Assembly: GCF_006974125.1 (NCBI RefSeq)
Contig: NZ_CP037858.1
Location: 1,736,001-1,800,000, forward strand
Reading direction: 5' to 3'
Length of the DNA: 64,000 nt
Source: Stenotrophomonas maltophilia
GTDB taxonomy: Bacteria; Pseudomonadota; Gammaproteobacteria; Xanthomonadales; Xanthomonadaceae
Made by a program: the position numbers and the translations under genes
Part shown: positions 1-6,588 of the stretch, in pieces
Layout: each line of letters starts with the position of its first letter
Numbering within the stretch: position 1 is the first letter of the stretch
Notes under the pieces: model-generated
Told to the model about the DNA's origin: nothing
Databases searched by the model: none
The model's input: the letters and a program-made list of their open reading frames with translations, nothing else

Positions 1-165
1 TCGGACCGAAGGGCGGCCATCGCCAGCCGTCGCGGGCTGCTGCAGCAGGCCACCGCCAACGGCTGGTGGGTGGCCGGTGCGCATCTGCCGTTCCCCGGCC
101 TGGGCCATGTGCGTGGCGAGGGCAAGGCCTATGCGTGGGTACCGGCAGAGTATTCGCCGTTGTGA
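1..165 (+). CDS. MBL-fold metallo-hydrolase, C-terminal end (partial)
   Basis: The open frame enters at base 1 and stops at TGA 163-165, leaving 54 residues. The tail contains VAGAHLPFPGLGHVR and ends near WVPAEYSPL. This H-x-PFPGxGH pattern followed by a W-x-P-x-x-Y close is typical of the end of periplasmic or secreted metallo-beta-lactamase-fold hydrolases in proteobacteria; the histidine is usually the last metal ligand. The N-terminal HxHxDH motif lies outside the window, so the family call rests on the tail alone and the substrate cannot be told. A hairpin and a GTAG repeat follow the stop directly. Confidence 0.6.
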   Translation, partial: SDRRAAIASRRGLLQQATANGWWVAGAHLPFPGLGHVRGEGKAYAWVPAEYSPL

Positions 166-170
166 GGGTG

Positions 171-230
171 TGCCGACCAAGGTCGGCACCCACCCGATTG
201 GGTCGGTAGCGCCCGGCTGCCAGCCGGGCG
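171..230. repeat. Short inverted repeat plus SMAG (GTAG) stem-loop
   Basis: Two hairpins sit between the MBL gene and engB. TGCCGACC-AA-GGTCGGCA (171-188) is a perfect 8-bp stem with a 2-base loop. GTAG at 206-209 heads a second stem, CGCCCGGCTG/CAGCCGGGCG (210-230). GTAG-headed stem-loops are the SMAG repeats described from S. maltophilia. The two genes converge here, so either hairpin could also stop transcripts. Confidence 0.75.
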
Positions 231-242
231 ACCGGAAACGCC

Positions 243-845
243 TTACGCCAGGCCCAGCCAGCCGCCGATCACGCCGCGGGCTTCGTCCACGCCGGTGCGG
301 TCCTCGCCGGAGAACACCTGCACGCTGACGCTGTCGCCATAGGCCGAATGCAGTTCCTTGCGTACCTTCTGCAGGGTCTGCATCTGCTGGCTGCGGCTGA
401 GCTTGTCGGCCTTGGTCAGCAGGGCGTGCGCCGGCATGCCGCGCTGTACGGCATAGGACAGCATCTGCCGGTCGTAGTCCTTCAGCGGGTGGCGGATGTC
501 CATCACCACCACCAGCCCCTTCAGGGCCTCGCGGGTACGGAAATACCGGTCGATGAAGGCCTGCCAGTGCGCCTGCAGGTCCAGCGGCACCTTGGCGTAG
601 CCGTAACCGGGCAGGTCGACCAGATGGGCTTCCGGGGTGATCTGGAAGAACACCAGCTGCTGGGTGCGGCCGGGCGTCTTGGAGACACGGGCCAGCGCGT
701 TCTGGCGGGTCAGCGCGTTGAGCGCACTGGACTTGCCGGCGTTGGAGCGGCCGGCAAAGGCCACTTCGGCCCCTTCATCGGGCGGCAGCTGCCGCACGTT
801 GTGGGCCGAAAGGTGGTAACGGGCGCGTTCGATGAGCAATGACAT
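243..845 (-). CDS. engB: Ribosome biogenesis GTP-binding protein EngB (YihA/YsxC)
   Basis: The 200-residue product is the usual EngB length. It has a P-loop GRSNAGKSS at about 32-40, a switch region with TPGRTQ, the G3 motif DLPGYGYA and the G4 motif TKAD. EngB is an essential GTPase acting late in 50S subunit assembly in the cytoplasm. The open frame runs far upstream, but ATG at 845 begins MSLLIERARYHLSAHN, which is where the family starts, so longer starts were not used. It is divergent from the cytochrome c4 gene, and in many gamma-proteobacteria the two are also neighbours. Confidence 0.95.
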   Translation of the reverse strand: MSLLIERARYHLSAHNVRQLPPDEGAEVAFAGRSNAGKSSALNALTRQNALARVSKTPGRTQQLVFFQITPEAHLVDLPGYGYAKVPLDLQAHWQAFIDRYFRTREALKGLVVVMDIRHPLKDYDRQMLSYAVQRGMPAHALLTKADKLSRSQQMQTLQKVRKELHSAYGDSVSVQVFSGEDRTGVDEARGVIGGWLGLA

Positions 846-1001
846 GTGCCTAGGATCGCATGTTGCGGCGCCGCGCGCCCGTGCCGGCGGCCGTTGCGGG
901 CATTTTGCTGCACTGCTGCGTTGACCGTGCGCGGAAACGCCGTTGATAATCCGGGCGATGCCGGCGGCCACCGCCCGGCCCGGTCCATACGGAGCTTTAG
1001 C

Positions 1002-1802
1002 ATGCGCCACGCTCGCGTTCTTGCCGTATCCGCCCTTGCCACTGCCGTAGTCGTTGCCGCTGCTGCGTTCGCGCAGACCACGTTGACCCCGCTGCCCGAC
1101 AACGGGCCGATCAACACCGCCTCGCTGGAGGTGGACTTCAGCAAGACCCATTGGGGCGATGCCAAGGCCGGCCAGACCAAGGCTTCGGCCTGTGCGGCCT
1201 GCCACGGCGCCGACGGCAATTCCACGGTCGAGATGTATCCGTCCATCGCCGGCCAGAGCGAACGCTACGTGGCCCAGCAGATGGCCCTGATCGCCAACGG
1301 CCAGCGCAGTTCCGGCGCGGCGGTGGCGATGGTGCCGTTCGTGCAGAACCTCACGCCGCAGGACATGCGCGATATCGGCGCGTTCTTCGCCACGCAGAAG
1401 GCCACCGCCGGTATCGCCGACGACACGGCGGTCACGGACGGCCCGTACAAGGGCATGAAGTTCTACGAGATCGGCCAGCAGTTGTACCGCGGCGGCGACG
1501 CCAAGCGCGGCCTGCCGGCCTGCATGGCCTGCCACGGCCCCAGCGGTGCCGGCAATCCGGGCCCGGCCTATCCGCACATCGGCGGTCAGCACGCGAGCTA
1601 TGTCGCGCGCCGCCTGCAGGAGTACCAGGCCGGGCAGACCAACGAGACCGACAAGGCCCACTTCCAGATCATGGCGACGGTCGCGCAGAAGCTGAGCGAG
1701 CAGGAGGTGCAGGCGCTGTCGAGCTACCTGCAGGGCCTGCACAACAAGGCCGACGATGTGGCCACTACCACACCGTCGGCACAACCGGCTGCCGCCCCCT
1801 GA
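1002..1802 (+). CDS. Cytochrome c4, dihaem, periplasmic
   Basis: The 266-residue protein has a Sec signal peptide (MRHARVLAVSALATAVVVAA, cleavage near AFAQ) and two CXXCH haem-binding motifs, CAACH in the first half and CMACH in the second, each within a class I cytochrome c fold. Paired domains of this kind define cytochrome c4, a periplasmic carrier passing electrons from the bc1 complex to terminal oxidases. ATG 1002 is preceded by GGAG at 991-994. The C-terminus carries a low-complexity Ala/Pro tail. A strong terminator follows, so it is probably monocistronic. Confidence 0.92.
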   Translation: MRHARVLAVSALATAVVVAAAAFAQTTLTPLPDNGPINTASLEVDFSKTHWGDAKAGQTKASACAACHGADGNSTVEMYPSIAGQSERYVAQQMALIANGQRSSGAAVAMVPFVQNLTPQDMRDIGAFFATQKATAGIADDTAVTDGPYKGMKFYEIGQQLYRGGDAKRGLPACMACHGPSGAGNPGPAYPHIGGQHASYVARRLQEYQAGQTNETDKAHFQIMATVAQKLSEQEVQALSSYLQGLHNKADDVATTTPSAQPAAAP

Positions 1803-1859
1803 CCGCCACTGGTCGGCCCGGGCCGCCACCACGGCCCGCGCCTGCGGTATGTTTCCTTC

Positions 1860-1890
1860 ACGCCGGCGACCGCGCCGGCGTTGCTTTTTT
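1860..1890 (+). terminator. Rho-independent terminator after cytochrome c4
   Basis: ACGCCGGCG (1860-1868) pairs with CGCCGGCGT (1873-1881) across a 4-base loop, and TTGCTTTTTT follows. It lies just upstream of the dsbA start at 1909 and probably separates the two transcripts. Confidence 0.8.
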
Positions 1891-1908
1891 CAACGGAGAT
1901 GCGTGTCG

Positions 1909-2559
1909 ATGAGGTTGATTTTCCGCCTGCTGTTGTCCGTGCTGGTGCTGCTGCCGCTGGCAGCCTGCGCCGCTACCCCCGCCAATGCCCCGCTGGTCGA
2001 GGGCAAAGACTACGAGCGCATCGCCCAACCGGGCCCGTTCCAGCCGCTGGCCGGCAAGATCGAGGTGGTCGAGGTCTTCGGCTACACCTGCCCGCACTGC
2101 GCCCACTTCGAGCCACAGCTGGCGGCGTGGGCGGCCAAGCTGCCGGCCGACGTGCGCTTCACCCCGGTCCCGGCCGCCTTCGGTGGTGCATGGGACGCCT
2201 GGGCACTGGCGTACTACGCCGCCGACGAAGTCGGCGTGGCCAAGCGCAGCCACGCGGCGGTCTTCAAGGCACTGCACCAGGATGGCTCGCTGCCGATGCA
2301 GAACGTCTCGGCCGATGAGCTCGCCACCTTCTACAAGGCCTATGGCGTGACCCCGGACCGCTATCTGCAGGCCCTGCGCGGCGACGCCGTGCAGAAGAAG
2401 GTCGATGCCGCCCGCGCCTTTGCCCAGCGCACCAAGGTGCCGGGTACCCCGGCCATCATCATCAATGGCCAGTACCTGGTGCGCGGCAACAGCTTCGACG
2501 ACCAGCTGCGCATCGCCTCGGCGCTGATCGCCCAGGCCCGCGCAGCGCGCGGCCGCTGA
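1909..2559 (+). CDS. dsbA: Thiol:disulfide interchange protein DsbA (first of a tandem pair)
   Basis: The 216-residue product begins with a lipoprotein-type signal ending LPLAACAA, so it is probably lipidated rather than freely soluble. The thioredoxin-fold active site is CPHC in GYTCPHCAHFEP, the classical DsbA dipeptide, and the cis-proline loop appears as VPGTPAIIING. It oxidises cysteine pairs in exported proteins. ATG 1909 is in frame with the lipoprotein signal, and GGAG at 1895-1898 lies upstream; ATG 1899 is out of frame. The next gene is a paralogue about 106 bp downstream. Membrane-anchored DsbA pairs are known in xanthomonads. Confidence 0.9.
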   Translation: MRLIFRLLLSVLVLLPLAACAATPANAPLVEGKDYERIAQPGPFQPLAGKIEVVEVFGYTCPHCAHFEPQLAAWAAKLPADVRFTPVPAAFGGAWDAWALAYYAADEVGVAKRSHAAVFKALHQDGSLPMQNVSADELATFYKAYGVTPDRYLQALRGDAVQKKVDAARAFAQRTKVPGTPAIIINGQYLVRGNSFDDQLRIASALIAQARAARGR

Positions 2560-2665
2560 ACCAACACCCACCACCGACACGGCGCTGTCGCCGCCGCGTG
2601 TCATCATTTCCCCTTGGCCGGCGCCTGACGCCGGCCCCACCTTTCCAGATGCTGGAGACGTTTCC

Positions 2666-3499
2666 ATGAAGATCCGTTACGCCCTCGCCCTCGCAGCGCT
2701 GCTGCCGATCCTGGCCGCCTGCAAGGCCGACGACGGCAGCACCAACACCACCGCTGCCCCGGCTGAACCGGCGGCAGCTCCGGCAACCACCGAGCCGGCC
2801 GCTCCGGCCGCGGGTACCGAAGGCACCGCTCCGGCGGCTGCCGAAGGCGAGAAGGCCCCGGCCGAAGCGGCGCCGGCTGCCGCCGCACCGGCTCCGACCA
2901 CCGCCGCGCTGACCGGCCCGGCCCCGGTGGAAGGCGCCGACTACCAGGTGATCCCGAACGGGCAGCCGTTCCAGCCGGCCGCCGGCAAGATCGAAGTGAC
3001 CGAGATCTTCGGCTACGTCTGCCCGGCCTGCGCCGCGTTCCAGCCGCTGGTTGGCCCGTGGAAGGCCGGCCTGCCGAGCGATGTGAACTTCGTCTACGTG
3101 CCGGCCATGTTCGGCGGCACCTGGGATGACTACGCCCGTGCTTTCTACGCCGCACAGACGCTCGGCGTGCAGGAGAAGACCCACGAAGCGCTCTACGCCG
3201 CCATCCACTCGCAGAAGACCCTGAAGGGCGAGCGTGGCCGTGACTCGGTGGACGACATCGCCAAGTTCTACGGTGCCTACGGCGTGGATCCGAAGCAGTT
3301 CGCCGCCACCATGGGCAGCTTCGCGGTGAATGCCAAGACCAACTCGGCCAAGCAGTTCGCGCAGCGCAGCCAGATCAGCGGCACCCCGTCGATCATCGTC
3401 AACGGCAAGTACCTGGTGAAGGGCAAGAGCTTCCCGGACATGCTGCGCATCGCCGACCACCTGATCGCCCGCGAACGCGGTGCGGCCCAGGCCCACTGA
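2666..3499 (+). CDS. dsbA: DsbA-family thiol:disulfide interchange lipoprotein (second of pair)
   Basis: This 277-residue paralogue has a lipobox (ILAAC at about 15-19), then about 65 residues rich in Ala, Pro, Glu and Thr forming a flexible tether, then a DsbA domain. The active site is CPAC in GYVCPACAAFQP, unlike the CPHC of its neighbour, so its redox potential and partners may differ. The cis-proline loop is ISGTPSIIVNG. The long linker suggests a domain reaching away from the membrane. The pair probably arose by duplication followed by specialisation. The start has a weak GGAGACG signal ahead of ATG. Confidence 0.9.
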   Translation: MKIRYALALAALLPILAACKADDGSTNTTAAPAEPAAAPATTEPAAPAAGTEGTAPAAAEGEKAPAEAAPAAAAPAPTTAALTGPAPVEGADYQVIPNGQPFQPAAGKIEVTEIFGYVCPACAAFQPLVGPWKAGLPSDVNFVYVPAMFGGTWDDYARAFYAAQTLGVQEKTHEALYAAIHSQKTLKGERGRDSVDDIAKFYGAYGVDPKQFAATMGSFAVNAKTNSAKQFAQRSQISGTPSIIVNGKYLVKGKSFPDMLRIADHLIARERGAAQAH

Positions 3500-3522
3500 T
3501 CCAAGAGAAGCGTTTCCCGGCC

Positions 3523-4290
3523 GTGAATTCCCCCCGTACACGGACCCTGCGCTTGCTGACGGCCAACATCCAGGCTGGCTCAAGTACCCGCCGCTACAGC
3601 GACTATGTGACCCGCAGCTGGTCACATGCGCTGCCGGCGGGTCGCAAGCGCAGCAGCCTGGACGCGATCGCCACCCTGGCGCGCGAACATGACATCGTCG
3701 GCCTGCAGGAGGCCGACCCCGGCAGCCTGCGCTCGGGCTTCACCAACCAGACCCACTACCTGGCCCAGCGCGCCGGCTTCAATTACTGGAGCCACCAGCC
3801 GAACCGGCGCATGGGCGGGGTCGCCTCCAGCGCCAACGGGCTGCTGAGCAAGCTGGAACCGGTGGAAGTGCAGGACCACGCCCTGCCCGGCCGCATCGGC
3901 GGGCGCGGCGTGCTGCTGGCCAAGTTCGGCGATGGTGCTGATGGTCTGGCGGTGGCAGTGGCGCATCTGTCGCTGGGCGCGGGCTCGCGGATGTCGCAGC
4001 TGGGCTTCATCGCCGAGCTGTTGTCCGACCACCCCAACGCGGTGCTGATGGGCGACTTCAACTGCCTGGCCGAGCGCCCGGAAATGCAGGTGCTGTACCA
4101 GAAGACACGGCTGCAGCCGCCCGGTTGCATCGTGCCGACCTTCCCCAGCTGGCGCCCGGACCGCGCCATCGACCACATCCTGGTCAGCAGCGGGCTGCAG
4201 ACCCGCACTGTGGAAGCCGTACCGGCCGCGTTCTCCGATCACCTCGCCCTGGCGATGCAGATCGACGTCCCGGCCGACGCCCTGCGCTGA
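3523..4290 (+). CDS. Endonuclease/exonuclease/phosphatase family protein
   Basis: The product has 255 residues with no signal peptide. It shows the EEP-fold landmarks: an early TANIQAG strand, the metal-binding glutamate in VGLQEADPGS, the MGDFNC motif (Asp and Asn ligands) and the closing SDHLA catalytic His. Substrates in this superfamily range from DNA abasic sites to phospholipids and inositol phosphates, so the exact reaction cannot be named. The start is GTG, placed after AAGAGAAG at 3503-3510. It follows dsbA by 23 bp and may share its transcript. A perfect 64-bp palindrome lies after the stop. Confidence 0.8.
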   Translation: MNSPRTRTLRLLTANIQAGSSTRRYSDYVTRSWSHALPAGRKRSSLDAIATLAREHDIVGLQEADPGSLRSGFTNQTHYLAQRAGFNYWSHQPNRRMGGVASSANGLLSKLEPVEVQDHALPGRIGGRGVLLAKFGDGADGLAVAVAHLSLGAGSRMSQLGFIAELLSDHPNAVLMGDFNCLAERPEMQVLYQKTRLQPPGCIVPTFPSWRPDRAIDHILVSSGLQTRTVEAVPAAFSDHLALAMQIDVPADALR

Positions 4291-4294
4291 ACCC

Positions 4295-4358
4295 AAAAGG
4301 GGACGGAGGGGATTAAGTCGTTTATGCATAAACGACTTAATCCCCTCCGTCCCCTTTT
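4295..4358. repeat. Perfect 64-bp palindrome (GGGGACGGAGGGGATTAAGTCG family)
   Basis: Bases 4295-4326 are the exact reverse complement of 4327-4358, with no spacer; the centre is TTTATG/CATAAA. The arm begins AAAAGGGGACGGAGGGG. A single arm recurs at 48256-48284, which marks it as a dispersed repeat rather than a simple terminator. It fills nearly all the space between two converging genes and would give a strong hairpin with a terminal U run on either strand, so it may also terminate both transcripts. Confidence 0.85.
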
Positions 4359-5228
4359 TCAGGCGGCGGCCGGTACCTTCAACCGCCTTGCCGTCATCGT
4401 GCTGCCCACCGAGGCCAGCACCGTGCAGCCGATCGCCAGCCACTGCAGCCCGTGCAGGTGTTCGTGCAGCAGCAGCATCGCCCACAGCGCGGCCACCGCC
4501 GGTTCCATGCTGATCAGGATGCCGAAGGTCTCCTTCGGCAGGCGCTTGAGCGCCATCATCTCCAGTGACATCGGGATCGCGCTGGACACCAGCGCCACCA
4601 GCAGCCCGGCGGCCAGGATCTTCGGGTCGAGCAGCGCGGCACCGGCATGCACCACGCCCACCGGCACCACCGCCAGTGACGCCGCCAGCAACCCCAGCGA
4701 GACCGAGTGCCCGGCATGCAGATGACCGGCACGCTTGCCGAACACGATGTACAGGCCCCAGCAGGCCGCCGCGCCCATCGCGTACAGCACACCGGCCGGG
4801 TCCAGTGCCGGCCCGCCGCCGATCGGCAGCAGCAACAGCAGCCCCACCGCCGCGCAGCCCACCCAGAGGAAATCGATCGGACGTCGTGATGACAGCATCG
4901 CCACCGTCAGCGGCCCGGTGAACTCGATGGCCACCGCGATGCCGAAGGGAATCGTGCGCAGGGCCATGTAGAACAGCAGGTTCATCAGGCCCAGGGTGAG
5001 CCCGTAGCGCAGGATGGTGATGGCATCCACGCGGCTGGTCTTCCAGCGCCATGGCCGCCAGAACAGCAGCAGCAACAGCGCTGAAAAGCCCACGCGCAGC
5101 GCACTGGTGCCCTGGGCGCCGATCAGTGGGAACAGGTGTTTTGCGTAGGAGGTGCCGATGGCCAGCGAGGTGACCGAGCCGAGCACCGCCAGCGCTGGCA
5201 ACATCGGCGCGAGTCGTGAGGTCTGCAT
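4359..5228 (-). CDS. rhtA: EamA-family exporter, RhtA-like (threonine/homoserine efflux)
   Basis: The 289-residue product has about ten hydrophobic segments arranged as two EamA repeats. IPFGIAVAIEFTGPL in the first half and ISMEPAVAALWAMLLLHE in the second are characteristic of the RhtA branch of the drug/metabolite transporter superfamily, inner-membrane exporters of threonine, homoserine and related compounds. It is divergent from an Lrp/AsnC regulator 72 bp away, a common pairing for amino-acid exporters, which suggests local control by that regulator. Substrate specificity is inferred from family only. Confidence 0.82.
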   Translation of the reverse strand: MQTSRLAPMLPALAVLGSVTSLAIGTSYAKHLFPLIGAQGTSALRVGFSALLLLLFWRPWRWKTSRVDAITILRYGLTLGLMNLLFYMALRTIPFGIAVAIEFTGPLTVAMLSSRRPIDFLWVGCAAVGLLLLLPIGGGPALDPAGVLYAMGAAACWGLYIVFGKRAGHLHAGHSVSLGLLAASLAVVPVGVVHAGAALLDPKILAAGLLVALVSSAIPMSLEMMALKRLPKETFGILISMEPAVAALWAMLLLHEHLHGLQWLAIGCTVLASVGSTMTARRLKVPAAA

Positions 5229-5300
5229 ATGCGAAGTCTATTGCGCCGGCGCCGAGCACTTGGCTCAATTGACAGCCTGTTCGTGCAACTTCTGCTCGCC

Positions 5301-5783
5301 ATGGCCACCGCCCCCGTGCTCGACAGCTTCGACCGCGCCATCCTCGACCTGCTGCAGCGGGACAACACCCTGCCGCAGCGCGAAATCGCCGAGGCCGTGC
5401 ACTTGTCCACCCCGGCCGTGCAACGCCGCATCAAGCGACTGCAGGACAGCGGCGTAATCGCGGCCAATGTGGCAGTGGTCGCCGCCGCCAAGGTCGGGCG
5501 ACCGCTGACCATCATCGTCGAGGTGCGCGTGGTCAGCGAGCAGCGCGAACGCGTTGCGCCGTTCAAGCGCCGCGTGCAGGAGGACCCCGCCGTGCAGCAG
5601 TGCTACTCGATCACCGGCGATGGCGATTTCCTGCTGCTGCTTTCGGCCGCGTCGATGGATGAGTACGAGGCGATCACCGAGCGCTTGTTCGGTGGCGATG
5701 ACAACATCGAGCGCTTCCGCACATCGGTGGCACTGGGGACGTTGAAGCGGAGTTTCGAGGTGCCGCTGCTGCCGGTGCTGTAG
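5301..5783 (+). CDS. Lrp/AsnC-family transcriptional regulator
   Basis: The 160-residue protein starts FDRAILDLLQRDNTLPQREIAEAVHLS, the winged helix-turn-helix of the family, with ruggedly typical TPAVQRRIKRLQDSGVI recognition helix. The second half (IVEVRVVSEQ to GDGDFLLLL) is the RAM ligand-binding and oligomerisation domain. ATG 5301 was chosen because the family N-terminus begins just before the DxxDxxIL-like helix; the frame could open at 5229, inside the divergent rhtA start region. It probably controls rhtA and itself in response to an amino acid. The TAG stop is part of a GTAG repeat. Confidence 0.88.
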   Translation: MATAPVLDSFDRAILDLLQRDNTLPQREIAEAVHLSTPAVQRRIKRLQDSGVIAANVAVVAAAKVGRPLTIIVEVRVVSEQRERVAPFKRRVQEDPAVQQCYSITGDGDFLLLLSAASMDEYEAITERLFGGDDNIERFRTSVALGTLKRSFEVPLLPVL

Positions 5784-5849
5784 CGTCGAGCCATGCTCGA
5801 CGGCTGTGGGACCGCAAGGCGACAGCAGTCGAGCATGGCTCGACCCTAC
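5780..5849. repeat. SMAG repeat dimer in inverted arrangement
   Basis: GTAG at 5780-5783 heads the stem GTCGAGC-CAT-GCTCGAC. A reverse-oriented copy, GTCGAGCATGGCTCGAC followed by CCTAC, ends at 5849. The first GTAG includes the stop codon of the Lrp-type gene, so the repeat sits flush against the coding end. Confidence 0.85.
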
Positions 5850-5860
5850 AATCGAAAACC

Positions 5861-6412
5861 ATGAGCACAACGCCGTCCCCCGCCCACCGCCTGCGCCGCT
5901 GGATGCTGCGCGGCCTGTGGCTGGCCATTGCCCTCGTTGCGGCGATGACGCTGTGGAACAGCCCGTGGGTGGCCGCACCGAAGATGCTGTGGGCACTCTC
6001 GCGGATGCCGCCGGCCACCGAGCTGCCGGTGCCGGTGGAAGGCATCAGGCCCAGGCAGATCGCCGATACCTTCGGCGCACCACGCGGCCGTGACCGCTCG
6101 CACGCTGGCATCGACATCTTCGCCAGGCGTGGCACGCCGGTGCGCAGCGCCACGGCCGGTGTCATCGCGGATGTCAGCGAACGCGGGCTCGGCGGGCGCC
6201 AGGTCTGGGTGATCGGGCCCTCCCGCGAACGCTACTACTACGCCCACCTGGACGACTGGGCCGAGGGCCTGGCGCGTGGCCAGGTGGTCCAGGCTGGCGA
6301 CCTTCTCGGCCACGTCGGCGACAGCGGCAACGCCAAGGGCACGCCGCCGCACCTGCACTGGGGCATCTACGGCACCGACGGCGCGCGCGATCCACTCCCG
6401 CTGCTGCGCTGA
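5861..6412 (+). CDS. M23-family metallopeptidase (LytM domain), membrane anchored
   Basis: The product has 183 residues. A single hydrophobic segment at about 17-33 anchors it with the rest outside the membrane. The M23 domain shows SHAGIDIF (first His and Asp zinc ligands) and HLHWGIY (catalytic HxH), both intact, so it should be an active peptidoglycan endopeptidase rather than an EnvC/NlpD-type degenerate activator. It is shorter than most M23 proteins and has no LysM or coiled-coil. It sits alone between a SMAG dimer and the Fur-like site of the following receptor gene. Confidence 0.85.
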   Translation: MSTTPSPAHRLRRWMLRGLWLAIALVAAMTLWNSPWVAAPKMLWALSRMPPATELPVPVEGIRPRQIADTFGAPRGRDRSHAGIDIFARRGTPVRSATAGVIADVSERGLGGRQVWVIGPSRERYYYAHLDDWAEGLARGQVVQAGDLLGHVGDSGNAKGTPPHLHWGIYGTDGARDPLPLLR

Positions 6413-6458
6413 CCCAACCCGCAGCCGGATCACCGGGTCGATTCGTTCATGATTTGTA

Positions 6459-6477
6459 AATAGGAATAGTTCGTATT
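6459..6477 (+). promoter_or_regulatory. Fur-box-like operator upstream of siderophore receptor
   Basis: The 19-mer AATAGGAATAGTTCGTATT lies 111 bp before the receptor start. It keeps the AAT...GAAT-n-xTTC...ATT skeleton of proteobacterial Fur boxes, matching most positions of a 9-1-9 palindrome. It suggests iron repression of the receptor at 6589; no other gene lies in reach on this strand. Confidence 0.6.
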
Positions 6478-6588
6478 ACCATTTCTTTCGTTTCCGGTAG
6501 CGCCAGGACGGCCTGCCCGCCCTCTCCCTACCCGTAGCGCCTCGCCTCCTGGATGCCGGCTGATCGCGCGTGCTCGCCCAGGACCCCC

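Noticed and set aside
5269-5297. TTGACA as a -35 for the Lrp-type gene
   Set aside because: At 17 bases no -10-like hexamer follows (CTGCTC), so a promoter cannot be supported from this alone.
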